Counted from the first letter of the stretch, positions 15,257-23,912 are shown. The stretch: DNA of 56,045 bases from an uncultured Coriobacteriaceae bacterium (GCA_900539345.1 UQBS01000011.1:1-56045), one strand, 5' to 3'. Numbers and translations: made by a program. Notes: generated by a model from the letters alone, not told the origin.

Positions 15257-16543
15257 ATGAAGCAGTGCCGCCCCTTTCCCCAGGCAGTGATCACCAAAAA
15301 GGGTGCCAGGTTCCTGGCCGAGGGCAACGTGTGGGTCTTCGACGCCGAGGTCCTGCGCGTCGACCCCGCGCCCCTTGACGGCCGCGAGGTTTGCAACGGC
15401 GACGTGGTGGACGTGGTGGATGAGAAGGGCACCTACCTGGGTACGGGTCCCATCTCGCTTGAGTCGAAGATTCGTGTGCGCATCGTGTCGCGCAACGCAA
15501 ACGATCGCTTCGACGTCGAGTTCTGGCAGCGCAAGGTGCGCTGGGCCTGGGAGTACCGCAAGACCTGCATGGGTGCCTCGGCGCTGCCCGGCTGCGAGCC
15601 CGACACCAACTGCTGCCGCCTCATCTTCTCCGAGGCCGATGGCTTCCCGGGCCTTGTGGTCGACCGCTACGAGGACATCCTTGTGGCCGAGGTGCTCACG
15701 GTGGGCATGGAGCGCTTGAAGGCCATCATCCTGCCGGCGCTTGTGGGTGTGCTGCGCGAGGACGGCGAGCGCATCGTGGGCGTCTACGAGCGCAACGACT
15801 CCAAGGTGCGCGAGAAGGAGGGCCTGCCTCTCTACAAGGGCTGGTTTGCCCTCGAGGGAGAGGTCGCGCCTGAGACCACCCGCCGCATCGTGTGCGAGAA
15901 CGGCATCAAGTACGACATCGATTTCGAGAACAGCCAGAAGACGGGCTTCTTCCTCGACCAGAAGTTCAACCGTCGCGCGGTGGCGCGCCTGGCGAAGGGT
16001 CACCGCGTGCTCGATTGCTTCACGCACGTGGGGACCTTCGCCCTCAACGCCGCGGCCGCCGGCGCCGAGTTCGTGCACGGCGTGGACGTGAGCGCCACGG
16101 CGGTTGATTTGTGCCGCGGCAACGCCCATCTGAACGGCCTCGATGCGACGACGCGCTTCACCTGCGCAAACGTGTTCGATTTCCTGCCGAGCCTTGAGAC
16201 GCGCGAGGGCATGCGCGAGGCGGGCGGTCCCTTTGACCTCATCGTGCTCGACCCTCCGGCGTTCACCAAGAGCCGCGCGAAGATCCGCGAGGCGGCCGGC
16301 GGCTACAAGCAGATCAACGCCCGTGCCATGAAGCTCTTGCCGCGCGGCGGGTATCTGGCCACCTGCTCGTGCTCGCACTTCATGGGCGAGGACATGCTCA
16401 AGAAGGTCGTGGCCGAGGCGGCACACGATGCCGGTGTGCAGCTGCGCCAGGTCGAGATTCGCCAGCAGGCCCCCGACCACCCCATCGTCTGGGGCATCCC
16501 CGAGACCAACTACCTCAAGTTCTTTATCTTCCAGGTGGTGTAA
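15257..16543 (+). CDS. rlmI: 23S rRNA m5C methyltransferase, RlmI-like
   Basis: A 428-aa class I SAM-dependent methyltransferase. An N-terminal PUA-like domain (about 1-75, including EGNVWVFDAEV) is followed by the linker motif EADGFPGLVVDRY, GFFLDQKFNR, a SAM-binding VLDCFTHVGTFALNAA, the catalytic LDPPAF and a TCSCSHF motif with the cysteine expected of m5C enzymes. The family modifies one cytosine of 23S rRNA; the exact base here is inferred from homology. GAGAGG precedes the ATG at 15257; an in-frame start at 15185 would overlap the tRNA terminator. Confidence 0.88.
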   Translation: MKQCRPFPQAVITKKGARFLAEGNVWVFDAEVLRVDPAPLDGREVCNGDVVDVVDEKGTYLGTGPISLESKIRVRIVSRNANDRFDVEFWQRKVRWAWEYRKTCMGASALPGCEPDTNCCRLIFSEADGFPGLVVDRYEDILVAEVLTVGMERLKAIILPALVGVLREDGERIVGVYERNDSKVREKEGLPLYKGWFALEGEVAPETTRRIVCENGIKYDIDFENSQKTGFFLDQKFNRRAVARLAKGHRVLDCFTHVGTFALNAAAAGAEFVHGVDVSATAVDLCRGNAHLNGLDATTRFTCANVFDFLPSLETREGMREAGGPFDLIVLDPPAFTKSRAKIREAAGGYKQINARAMKLLPRGGYLATCSCSHFMGEDMLKKVVAEAAHDAGVQLRQVEIRQQAPDHPIVWGIPETNYLKFFIFQVV

Positions 16544-16570
16544 GCCAGGCTTACAAGCCCAAGTAATCAA

Positions 16571-16611
16571 GCGCCCCGACGGACCCGAACGGTCTGCCGG
16601 GGCGCTTTTTT
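16571..16611 (+). terminator. Terminator of the rlmI-like gene
   Basis: GCGCCCCG(A)CGG pairs with CTGCCGGGGCGC through a long imperfect stem, followed by TTTTTT. Confidence 0.85.
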
Positions 16612-16624
16612 GATGTTTGCGGAG

Positions 16625-16656
16625 TTGTCTGCGCTCATCTAACGTAATACAATTGT
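16625..16656 (+). promoter_or_regulatory. Promoter and probable operator of the mntA-hepT pair
   Basis: TTGTCT and TACAAT are 17 bases apart. The perfect palindrome ACAATTGT (16649-16656) overlaps the -10 element, and a further ATTGT half-site follows at about 16664. The region is locally AT-rich. This fits autorepression by the ribbon-helix-helix-like part of MntA (inference). Confidence 0.6.
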
Positions 16657-16682
16657 CATACATATTGTGAATGGAGGTTACG

Positions 16683-17270
16683 ATGAGCGAGTCGTTGGTG
16701 ACGGGTTTGGGCGAGGCGCGAACGCTTGTGTCCCTGCGTGTGCCTCGGCGGCTGGCTGAAGCGGTCGAGAGGTACGCAAGGGACAATGGCTTGCGAAAGA
16801 CGGATGCTTACCTGCATTTTTTAATGGATGGACTTCAAGGGGAACAGGCGACGAAGGCCGATGAGCGCCTGTCGGGTATCCAAGCTCAGCTTGAGCAGGT
16901 GCTTGACCTTTTGCAGGCGCCAGGTGAAGGCGTTGCCGAAAAGGAATCTGAGGCTCGGTCGCTTGAATTTGAGTCGACATGCCGGGCTATTTCCGACTCG
17001 GCAAGGGACTATCCCGCCATTCGCCGGGCATACCTGTTCGGCTCCTTTGCCCGCAAGCAGTTTGGCCCCCAAAGCGATATTGACGTCCGTATAGAGGTCG
17101 ACCGCTCAAGCGGCTTTAACCTCCATGACTTGACACACTTCATGAAGCGGATCGAGCAACAAACGGGTCGTGAGGTGGACGTCATTTCGGCCGATGTCAT
17201 CAAGAACGCCAACCTTGCTGCTGCAATTGAGAGGGAGAAGGTGCTGGTCTATGAGTGCGAAGAGCACTGA
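16683..17270 (+). CDS. mntA: MntA-type nucleotidyltransferase antitoxin with N-terminal RHH-like segment
   Basis: A 195-aa protein. The C-terminal MNT domain has the exact GSX10DXD signature (Gly120-Ser121, Asp132, Asp134) of minimal nucleotidyltransferases that AMPylate a HEPN toxin partner. The N-terminal ~50 residues (RTLVSLRVPRRLAEAVERYARD...) look like a ribbon-helix-helix DNA-binding fold: a strand, then two helices. A helical connector (about 58-80) follows. Standalone MntA proteins are usually about 100-140 aa and lack this segment. GGAGG sits five bases before the ATG. The next gene, hepT, overlaps by 20 bases. Confidence 0.85.
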   Translation: MSESLVTGLGEARTLVSLRVPRRLAEAVERYARDNGLRKTDAYLHFLMDGLQGEQATKADERLSGIQAQLEQVLDLLQAPGEGVAEKESEARSLEFESTCRAISDSARDYPAIRRAYLFGSFARKQFGPQSDIDVRIEVDRSSGFNLHDLTHFMKRIEQQTGREVDVISADVIKNANLAAAIEREKVLVYECEEH

Positions 17271-17628
17271 CCTGGCGCGTGTCCAGGAAGTTTACGACGT
17301 AGTGCGGCAAACGCAAGAGCAGATGCGCAAGCTCGTGTTTACAAAGGAACGTTTCCTGAATCCTACTAACGATGTGGATGACCTTATCGCTGAAGGCCTC
17401 ATGAATCGTGCCTTCCGCATTACGGAAGAGGCGGGCAAGATAAGCACTGATGTCGCCGCCCGTTATGGTTTTGACACGCGCGGTGCATCTGGGGTTCGCA
17501 ATCGTTTGGCTCACGCGTATATGGAAGTTGATCGTGAGATTATTTGGCAGGTGCTGCACGAGGACTGCGACGCACTGCTTGTGGCGTGCCGGGCGTATTG
17601 CGATGACATGGGAGTGGATTTGGAATAG
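17251..17628 (+). CDS. hepT: HepT-like HEPN-domain RNase toxin
   Basis: A 125-aa helical protein with the RX4HXY motif (Arg83, His88, Tyr90 in RNRLAHAY) of HepT-type HEPN ribonuclease toxins. In the characterised pair the partner AMPylates the tyrosine and blocks RNase activity. The ATG at 17251 lies inside the 3' end of mntA, in another frame, so the pair is translationally coupled. The antitoxin comes first. All motif residues are present, so the toxin should be active. Confidence 0.87.
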   Translation: MSAKSTDLARVQEVYDVVRQTQEQMRKLVFTKERFLNPTNDVDDLIAEGLMNRAFRITEEAGKISTDVAARYGFDTRGASGVRNRLAHAYMEVDREIIWQVLHEDCDALLVACRAYCDDMGVDLE

Positions 17629-17653
17629 AGCCCCACTGCGCCCTCTTTGGCAG

Positions 17654-17687
17654 CAAGGGTGCCCCAATGGGGGCTGGGGCACCCTTG
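17654..17687. terminator. Strong hairpin between convergent genes
   Basis: CAAGGGTGCCCC pairs perfectly with GGGGCACCCTTG across a 10-base loop. T runs are short on both sides. It lies between hepT and the convergent polysaccharide deacetylase and may serve both. Confidence 0.65.
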
Positions 17688-17697
17688 TAGATGGGCG

Positions 17698-19173
17698 TTA
17701 ACTGTCTTCCGCGCTCAGTGCAGCGACAGGGTCGTACTCTTTGGGGTTGTACCAGGTCACGAGGTCATCCGATGGAATAACGGCATCGGCGGGACGGGTG
17801 CAGGTGCCGCTCGTGACCCAGTCGGGGAAAGTTCCGCAGGAGGCGAGCAACTCGTTCATGGTGACAAACTCGAAGCCTTGCGCCTGGTAGGCTTCAATGA
17901 TTTGGGGAAGCGCTATCAGGTCGCGCTCCCGGTCGCCCCCGGCGTCGTGCATGAGGATGATGGAGCCGTTGAATGCATCCGGGTTGGCGGCGAGGGTCGC
18001 CCCCTTCACCTCGGTGCAGTTCGAGACAATCTTGGCCGCGCCGTCTTCCAACCCGTATCCCTGGTTCGCAATGTCCCAATCCTGTGGGTCAAGTCCCCAG
18101 TAGACGGTGTAGGCGAGGTCGCCGCCTGAGCGCAGATAAGCAAGGAAGCTGCTGCCGTAGAAGTTGCCGTAGGGCGGGCGGATGACGTTGGACGAGACGC
18201 CGCATGCTTGCGACACGGCCGACAGAGAGCGCGTTATCTCGTCGGCGCGGGCGTCATCGTCAAGCTTAAGGAGGTCAGAGTGCGAGTATGTGTGGCTGGC
18301 GACCTGATGACCTTCTTCTGCGCATCGACGAGATAGGACCGCGTAGTCTTCTCCCGCATCTACTTGGGAACCTAGATTGAAGAACGTCGCCTTTGCCCCA
18401 TAACGTGAGAGGATGTCGAGATACTGTGGAGTATAAGTCAGGTCGGGACCGTCATCGAATGTTATGGAGACAAGGCGACGTCCGTCAATAGGGTTGATCT
18501 TATCGCCCAAACCAATGATGAGATCCTTCGGCTCTTCAGTCACGCCCAAGTCAACGGTTTTCCCCGAGTGAACCCCCGTCACAATGCTTGATACGCCAGC
18601 CTTTCCCCATTGAATCACATAACCGATTTTTACAAGGAAGTATTTGTCTTCGGGTACTTGCGCCCCACAGGGGATGTCGGTGTTTTGCGCGATGACTGCC
18701 TCGGTTGTGTCACTCCCATTTGAGAACTCGAGGATATCATTTTCAGCGAGGCGGTACTTGTCGACATCCACCTCCTTTCCGTTCACGTGCAATGCATAGT
18801 GCTCGCCGCTGCCTTGCTCTATAATTTCAGGAATCTCTCCCTCGGCGCTGACGGCGACTAAGTTGCCGTTCGATGGATGGGCATATCCCAGGTTGATGAT
18901 GTCCTGGGCTGTCGACCCTACGGGGGCCGTGCGCACCGACCCATTGACCGTGCACGCCACGGCGCGATGTGCATACCAGACTGTGCCTGCCAGGCCCAGG
19001 GCCGCTAGCCCGGCAATCCCAATTCCCACCGCCTTGAGAGCCTGCCTGCGGCTGACCTGATGGCGCTGCACCGCACGAGTGGCATAGTAGTCTCGGCTGG
19101 TGTGCAGGTTTTCTCGATGGCTTTCCTGATGGGCGCGGGGCTCGTTTTGTCCCCTTGTATTGTCGGGGCGCAT
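17698..19173 (-). CDS. Membrane-anchored polysaccharide deacetylase (NodB/CE4 type)
   Basis: About 491 aa from the ATG at 19173. A cytoplasmic tail ends in SRRQALKAVGIG, followed by a single TM segment. Then come two short beta-rich units (AVACTVNGSVRTAP..., NGKEVDVDKYRLAENDILEF) and a catalytic NodB domain with TFDDGPD, HTYSH, RPPYG, DPQDW and LMHDAGG, so metal ligands and the catalytic base are present. It should deacetylate a cell-wall or surface glycan outside the membrane. A paralogue with the same layout lies at 44956-46758. The N-terminus is uncertain: the frame is open back to a GTG at 19314, but a separate small frame with a strong ribosome site lies there. Confidence 0.86.
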   Translation of the reverse strand: MRPDNTRGQNEPRAHQESHRENLHTSRDYYATRAVQRHQVSRRQALKAVGIGIAGLAALGLAGTVWYAHRAVACTVNGSVRTAPVGSTAQDIINLGYAHPSNGNLVAVSAEGEIPEIIEQGSGEHYALHVNGKEVDVDKYRLAENDILEFSNGSDTTEAVIAQNTDIPCGAQVPEDKYFLVKIGYVIQWGKAGVSSIVTGVHSGKTVDLGVTEEPKDLIIGLGDKINPIDGRRLVSITFDDGPDLTYTPQYLDILSRYGAKATFFNLGSQVDAGEDYAVLSRRCAEEGHQVASHTYSHSDLLKLDDDARADEITRSLSAVSQACGVSSNVIRPPYGNFYGSSFLAYLRSGGDLAYTVYWGLDPQDWDIANQGYGLEDGAAKIVSNCTEVKGATLAANPDAFNGSIILMHDAGGDRERDLIALPQIIEAYQAQGFEFVTMNELLASCGTFPDWVTSGTCTRPADAVIPSDDLVTWYNPKEYDPVAALSAEDS

Positions 19174-19175
19174 GG

Positions 19176-19247
19176 CTAGCGCCGCCAATAGTTGAGGGCG
19201 GATGTATCCGACGATCTTTGCCAACCTGTCAAAGTGATTGCGCCCAT
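19176..19247 (-). CDS. Possible leader peptide coupled to the deacetylase
   Basis: A 23-codon frame (MGAITLTGWQRS...) with GGAGG six bases before its ATG; its TAG ends two bases before the ATG of the deacetylase. The main gene lacks a good ribosome site of its own, so reinitiation is plausible. Alternatively it is the remnant of a frameshifted N-terminus. Confidence 0.35.
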   Translation of the reverse strand: MGAITLTGWQRSSDTSALNYWRR

Positions 19248-19382
19248 GGTGTCCTCCATTTGTCTTGCTTGTGCGCGTGGCATGGCATCGCTGTGCCTTG
19301 TTGATTGGGGACACTAGCCGAGCTTCGATGCATTGCCAAAATGAGAGATGTGGGCTTGGGCATGTAGAAACCGGATTGATTG

Positions 19383-19403
19383 ATGCAAAAAGTGCATTAT
19401 TAT
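19383..19403 (+). promoter_or_regulatory. Candidate LysR binding site and -10 region
   Basis: The dyad ATGCA-N5-TGCAT (19383-19397) is followed at once by the -10-like TATTAT (19398-19403). It lies between the divergent deacetylase and LysR genes, the usual place for a LysR-type operator. Confidence 0.4.
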
Positions 19404-19442
19404 ATGGGCTGTTAAAGCGCGGTTTTGCATTGGGGGGCGTGC

Positions 19443-20417
19443 ATGTTCGACTATATCCGCGAGTTTCAGACGCTGGCTGAGCACCTCAACTTCACGAGTG
19501 CGGCGCGGGAACTGGGGCTGTCCCAGTCGGGGTTGAGCCGCCACATGGCCGCCCTCGAGCACGATTTGGGATTCGAGCTCCTCACGCGGTCTCCCGTGAG
19601 GCTGACTCCGGCGGGTGCGCGTTACCTTGAGCGAGTCGGTGGAATCCTCGATGCGCACGACCAGCTTGTGCGTGAGTGCGCGGCGCTTTCAAGGAACCAG
19701 ACCCCCGCACTGCGCATCGCCATGGCGGAATCGAGCGGGCAGCCGGCTTGCATGGCCTATGCCATTCTCGCCTCGATGCACGAGAGCGATGAGGGCTTCT
19801 CATATGAGCTTGTGGTTGATCGGGCGAAGACCGTAGAGCAGCTGGTGCAGGAATCGGCGGCAGATGTGGCCTTGGCCTACTGCGCCCCGGGCGACGGGAT
19901 AGACGAGGGCCCCGCCGCGGCTTCATCTCCATGGGAGGCGCCGATGGCCGATGTCGCGTACGACTTTATGTACAACGAGCCCCTGAGCGCCTGGGTGCAT
20001 GAGGACAACCCCGTTTTTGAGGGGGACGCCACGCTTGAGGACCTTGCCGCGTGCAAGCTCCCCATCTCGTCGAACCGCATGTTCAAGACGTGGACCGATG
20101 GCATCTGCGCGCTGTTCGAGCGCAACGGCTGCAGGCCAAAAACGCTCACCAAGGACGCGAGCGCGCTCAACGAGTTCCTCGTGGCGCTCAAGGAAGACGA
20201 GGTCGTGTTCACCTCGAGCTTTTTGCGCTATATGGTTCCCGGCACCAACCCGAGTGCCTGCGAGGTCGTTCTTGCGTCGGGCACCACACTTGTGGGGCCG
20301 GTTTACCTGGCCTATCGCAAAAGTGACGACAACCCTGTTCTCAAGCGGTTTGTCTCGCTGTACCGCCGGGAGGCGCAGAAGCACCAGGCGCAGGTTCGCT
20401 GGAGCATGCAGGGATAG
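19443..20417 (+). CDS. LysR-family transcriptional regulator
   Basis: 324 aa. The N-terminal winged helix-turn-helix (about 1-60) has the usual layout: FQTLAEHLNFTSAARELGLSQSGLSRHM, then LEHDLGFELLTRSP and LTPAGARYL. A ligand-binding domain fills the rest. The ATG at 19443 follows a GGGGGG stretch. It is transcribed divergently from the deacetylase and its leader frame, which are therefore candidate targets; the ligand cannot be guessed. Confidence 0.88.
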   Translation: MFDYIREFQTLAEHLNFTSAARELGLSQSGLSRHMAALEHDLGFELLTRSPVRLTPAGARYLERVGGILDAHDQLVRECAALSRNQTPALRIAMAESSGQPACMAYAILASMHESDEGFSYELVVDRAKTVEQLVQESAADVALAYCAPGDGIDEGPAAASSPWEAPMADVAYDFMYNEPLSAWVHEDNPVFEGDATLEDLAACKLPISSNRMFKTWTDGICALFERNGCRPKTLTKDASALNEFLVALKEDEVVFTSSFLRYMVPGTNPSACEVVLASGTTLVGPVYLAYRKSDDNPVLKRFVSLYRREAQKHQAQVRWSMQG

Positions 20418-20457
20418 GGGCGCTTCCTTATTCCGTTTCGCCTGCCCGCTCTGCTTC

Positions 20458-21864
20458 TTACCAGTCGATCGGGATGCCGCTGGGGCCGATGATCTGCTCG
20501 GTGAGGTCGTAACAGTAGCCCAGGGGGTCGGACTCCAGGCCGATGGACTCGTGCGACGCGGCGAGGTCGTAGGTGTAGTCCTTGAGCTTGAACACCTGAT
20601 GCCAGCCGTATGAGATGTGGTTGATGAGCGGGGTCCACATGGGGTTGATGATGCTCACGGGGCCCGAGGTGCCCAGGCGCTCGAACGCGCAGGTGAAGCA
20701 GCCCTCGACGTTGGCGTAGGAATACGGCTGGTTCGACAAGAAGTTGCCCATCGAGAAGACCACGAGCGTCTGCGACCCGGTGGGGTTGCCCGCCGCGTCG
20801 TAGCCCCAGTACCACTCGATGGGCTGAATCACGTGGGGGCCGAAGCCCAGGATGAGGTCGACCCCGAGGTTTGCGAGCAGCTGCGCGTAGTGGCGCTGGG
20901 TCTCGTTGGGCGAGAAGTCGTTCTCACTGCCCCAGCTCATGGCGACGATGACCACGTCTGCCAGCTCTTTTGCACGGGTGACCTCGGAGGTCATCACGTC
21001 GTCGCCAGCTTCGGCCACGCTCCAGGGGGCGTCTGCCGGCACAGCGTAGCCGTTGAAGTAGTCGGAGTAGGAGAGGAACGCGAAGGTGATGCCCTGCCGT
21101 TCGCACGTGCGGATGCGGTCGCGGTCCTCTTGGCTCGAGAACGTGCCCGTCATGAGCATCTGGGTGAACTGGGCCCATGTGGCGCACGAGTTGTAGATGC
21201 CCTCGAGGCCCATGTCGAGGCAGTGGTTGGTCGCCGTGGTGCACAGGTTCCAGCCGAAGCCCACCACCTGCTCGGCGATACAGCTCGGCGAGTTGAACAC
21301 GGGATAGCCCGAAAGGCCCAGGTAGTCGCCGCCCAGGATGGTCTCGATGTCGATGAAGTTGAGGTCGTGGGAGGCCACGATGTCGGCCACGCCCTGGTAC
21401 ATGGGAGTGAAGTCATACCAACCGTCGCCTGCCTCGCCGGCGTTGTAATCGGCGGCCTCCACCACGGGCATGTTCATGAGGTGGTCGCCCACGGCCGAGA
21501 GGGTCACGCGGCGGTATTGCTCTTCGCGCAGCTCAGGGGTGGGTTCTGCCTCATGCACCTGGGCAAGCGTCGCAAAACGGTGGTCGCCGGTGTTTGAGAG
21601 CAGGCGTGTCGTACCTAGGCCTGCCAGCCCGGCGAGCACGACGAAGGCGCCCGACGCGGCGAGGAACTCCCGGCGGGTGGTCTTTTTGCGGGAGGCGCGG
21701 ACCTCGAAGGTGCGCTCGGTGGTTGAACTCGCGGGACGGCTTTCGCTGTTCGGGCGTCCCGTTGCGCGGGCATACGCGCCGGCGCCTGCGTTTGCGGCCC
21801 TTGCGTTGCGAGACACCTTGCCTCGAGGCTCGGGGTTAGGTTGTGAGAAGTGCTGTCCCGACAT
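20458..21864 (-). CDS. CapA-family protein (metallophosphatase-like, poly-gamma-glutamate synthesis type)
   Basis: 468 aa. A basic, disordered cytoplasmic N-terminus precedes a twin-arginine-like signal (TTRREFLAASGAFVVLAGLAGLG), so the domain acts outside the membrane. The CapA domain (about 130-440) shows AVGDHLM, IDIETILGG, TATNHCLDMG, MSWGSEN, GFGPHVIQPIE and FSMGNFLSN, the ligand positions of the calcineurin-like fold. CapA proteins take part in capsule or poly-gamma-glutamate export, but no capB/capC neighbours are present, so the substrate is unknown. The start at 21864 has AAGGGG five bases upstream; an ATG at 21900 lacks a ribosome site. Confidence 0.86.
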   Translation of the reverse strand: MSGQHFSQPNPEPRGKVSRNARAANAGAGAYARATGRPNSESRPASSTTERTFEVRASRKKTTRREFLAASGAFVVLAGLAGLGTTRLLSNTGDHRFATLAQVHEAEPTPELREEQYRRVTLSAVGDHLMNMPVVEAADYNAGEAGDGWYDFTPMYQGVADIVASHDLNFIDIETILGGDYLGLSGYPVFNSPSCIAEQVVGFGWNLCTTATNHCLDMGLEGIYNSCATWAQFTQMLMTGTFSSQEDRDRIRTCERQGITFAFLSYSDYFNGYAVPADAPWSVAEAGDDVMTSEVTRAKELADVVIVAMSWGSENDFSPNETQRHYAQLLANLGVDLILGFGPHVIQPIEWYWGYDAAGNPTGSQTLVVFSMGNFLSNQPYSYANVEGCFTCAFERLGTSGPVSIINPMWTPLINHISYGWHQVFKLKDYTYDLAASHESIGLESDPLGYCYDLTEQIIGPSGIPIDW

Positions 21865-21882
21865 GGGCGCCCCTTGAACGTA

Positions 21883-21913
21883 GCTGGTATCGTGTGACAT
21901 CAAGGATACCAGC
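21883..21913. promoter_or_regulatory. Perfect dyad between capA and tadA
   Basis: GCTGGTATC and GATACCAGC form a 9-base perfect inverted repeat with a 13-base spacer. It fills most of the 63 bases between the divergent starts of capA and tadA. It may be a shared operator. Confidence 0.45.
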
Positions 21914-21927
21914 AATGGGAGGAACCT

Positions 21928-22509
21928 GTGGCGCACAGCGACGACGAGAAGTTTATGGCCCTGGCCTTGGAGGAGGCCGCCCGTGCCGCCGAGCTGGGCG
22001 AGGTGCCTATCGGCGCCGTGGTGGTGCACGACGGCGAAGTCATCGCCCGTGCGGGCAACCGGCGCGAGACCGATGCCGATCCGGCCGCGCATGCCGAGTT
22101 CAGCGCGCTCATGGAGGCCTCGCGCGTCTTGGGCCGCTGGCGTCTTACGGGCTGCACCGTGTACGTGACGCTCGAGCCCTGCCTCATGTGCGCGGGCCTC
22201 ATGGTGAACTCCCGCATCGACCGTTGCGTGTTTGGCGCGCCTGACCCCAAGGGCGGGGCCGTGGGCACGCTCTACGACGTGAGCCATGACGAGCGGCTCA
22301 ACCATGAGTTCGAGGTGGAGGGCGGCGTGCTCGAGGCTGAGTGTGCCGAGGTCTTGCGGGCCTTTTTCAAGCGCCGCCGCGCTGAGGCGAAGGCCGCCAA
22401 GCTTGCGGCGCGCATGGCGCAGGAAGGTGCGGTCGGCCTGCCTGCGGGCGCGGAGCCGCCGCTCTTGGCGAGTGAATGCGCCCCTCATATCGACGGGTTC
22501 CTCGCGTAA
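21928..22509 (+). CDS. tadA: tRNA-specific adenosine deaminase TadA
   Basis: 193 aa. The enzyme converts A34 to inosine in tRNA-Arg(ACG). The zinc-deaminase motifs are intact: HAE (His55, catalytic Glu57) and PCLMC (Cys85, Cys88). GGGAGG lies five bases before the GTG start. The protein has ~35 residues beyond the deaminase core, Ala/Lys/Arg-rich and then Gly/Pro-rich, of unknown role. Confidence 0.93.
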   Translation: MAHSDDEKFMALALEEAARAAELGEVPIGAVVVHDGEVIARAGNRRETDADPAAHAEFSALMEASRVLGRWRLTGCTVYVTLEPCLMCAGLMVNSRIDRCVFGAPDPKGGAVGTLYDVSHDERLNHEFEVEGGVLEAECAEVLRAFFKRRRAEAKAAKLAARMAQEGAVGLPAGAEPPLLASECAPHIDGFLA

Positions 22510-22574
22510 GGCCGGCCTGCCCCAGTGTGCCTTCGAAAGTGACGAATCTGAAAGAAATGGCCGTCAACCAGGAC

Positions 22575-22602
22575 TGTTTTCTAAAGAAAACACCCTCTTT
22601 TT
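22575..22602 (+). terminator. Likely terminator of tadA
   Basis: TGTTTTC pairs with GAAAACA around TAAA, followed by CCCTCTTTTT. The stem is AT-rich, so terminator strength is uncertain. Confidence 0.5.
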
Positions 22603-22658
22603 ATGCATCCGGGCGCGGCATGTGGCTAAACGCGCGTATATCGGTCATACTGCGATGC

Positions 22659-23912
22659 ATGGATATCACATTTGCCGAGCTCGGGCTAAACGAGCAACTA
22701 CTCGAGGGTGTAGCCGCCCTGGGCTTCACCAATCCCACGCCTGTGCAGGCGCAGGCCATCCCCGTTGTGCTCGAGGGGCGCGACGTCGTGGCGTCTGCGC
22801 AAACGGGCACGGGCAAGACCGGCGCGTTCACGCTGCCGGTGCTTCAGCTTGTGGGCAAGGCCGAAAAGGGCGAGGTTGCCCCGCGTGCCCTCATCATCAC
22901 GCCCACCCGCGAGCTTGCCCAGCAAATCGACACTGTGGCTGACAAGCTCTGCTCGGTCACGGGCCAGCGCGTCGCCACGGTCATTGGCGGCGAGCGCTAC
23001 GACCGTCAGCTCAAGCGCCTCAAGGCGGGCTGCGACGTGCTTGTGGCCACGCCCGGCCGACTCATCGACCTCATGGAGCGCAAGGAAGTCGACCTGTCGC
23101 ACGTGCAGATTCTCGTGCTCGACGAGGCCGACCGCATGCTTGACATGGGCTTTTGGCCCAGCGTGCGCAAGATTGTGGCAAGGCTTCCCCGCACGCGCCA
23201 GACCCTGCTGTTCTCGGCCACCATCTCGGGCGACATCCAGCAGAGCATGCCCACGATGCTGCATGACCCCGTGCTCGTCGAGATTTCCCGCTCCGGCCAG
23301 ACGGCCGACACGGTGGAGCAGCGTCTTGTGCCCGTGGTGCAGGGCCAGAAGGTGAGCCTGCTCACCCATCTCATCGAAACCGGGCACCCCAGGCGTGTGC
23401 TCGTGTTCTGCCGCACCAAGCAGCGCGTGGACTCCGTTGCCGCCGCGCTTGAGCGCGAGGGCCTCAAGGTGGGCGTCATGCATGCTGACCGTGCCCAGAA
23501 GCAGCGCGAACGCGCGTTGGACGGCTTCCGTTCCGGCGAGCTGGAGGCGCTTGTGGCCACCGATGTCATGAGCCGCGGCATCGACGTGTCCGACATCGAC
23601 TGGGTCGTGAACTTCGACGCCCCGCTCGACCCCGAGGACTACGTGCACCGCATCGGCCGCACGGGTCGCGCGGGCGAGAGCGGCGTGGCGTTCACGTTCT
23701 TGGCGCCCGACGAAGTGGGCCCGCTGCGCGAGATCGAGTATTTCACCAAGCAGCTCGTGCCCGTGTGGGAGCCTGCCGACTTCACGTTTGCCCAGGGTCG
23801 CATCGTTCCCAACGAGAAGCGCGCGACGTCGCGCTCGCAGCGCAGCGTCTTCAGCGGGTCGCGCTCCCGTGGCAGGGGCCCGGCCGGCGGACGCTTCGGC
23901 AGGCATTCTTAA
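22659..23912 (+). CDS. DEAD-box ATP-dependent RNA helicase (RhlE-like)
   Basis: 417 aa. Two RecA-like domains carry the Q motif (GFTNPTPVQAQAIP), AQTGTGKT, PTRELAQQ, TPGRLIDL, VLDEADRMLD, SAT, LVATDVMSRGID and HRIGRTGRAG. The C-terminal tail is short, Arg/Ser/Gly-rich and may bind RNA nonspecifically. The ATG at 22659 starts the conserved MDITFAELGL. No ribosome site precedes it, but a -10-like CATACT ends seven bases upstream, so the mRNA may be leaderless. Confidence 0.92.
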   Translation: MDITFAELGLNEQLLEGVAALGFTNPTPVQAQAIPVVLEGRDVVASAQTGTGKTGAFTLPVLQLVGKAEKGEVAPRALIITPTRELAQQIDTVADKLCSVTGQRVATVIGGERYDRQLKRLKAGCDVLVATPGRLIDLMERKEVDLSHVQILVLDEADRMLDMGFWPSVRKIVARLPRTRQTLLFSATISGDIQQSMPTMLHDPVLVEISRSGQTADTVEQRLVPVVQGQKVSLLTHLIETGHPRRVLVFCRTKQRVDSVAAALEREGLKVGVMHADRAQKQRERALDGFRSGELEALVATDVMSRGIDVSDIDWVVNFDAPLDPEDYVHRIGRTGRAGESGVAFTFLAPDEVGPLREIEYFTKQLVPVWEPADFTFAQGRIVPNEKRATSRSQRSVFSGSRSRGRGPAGGRFGRHS

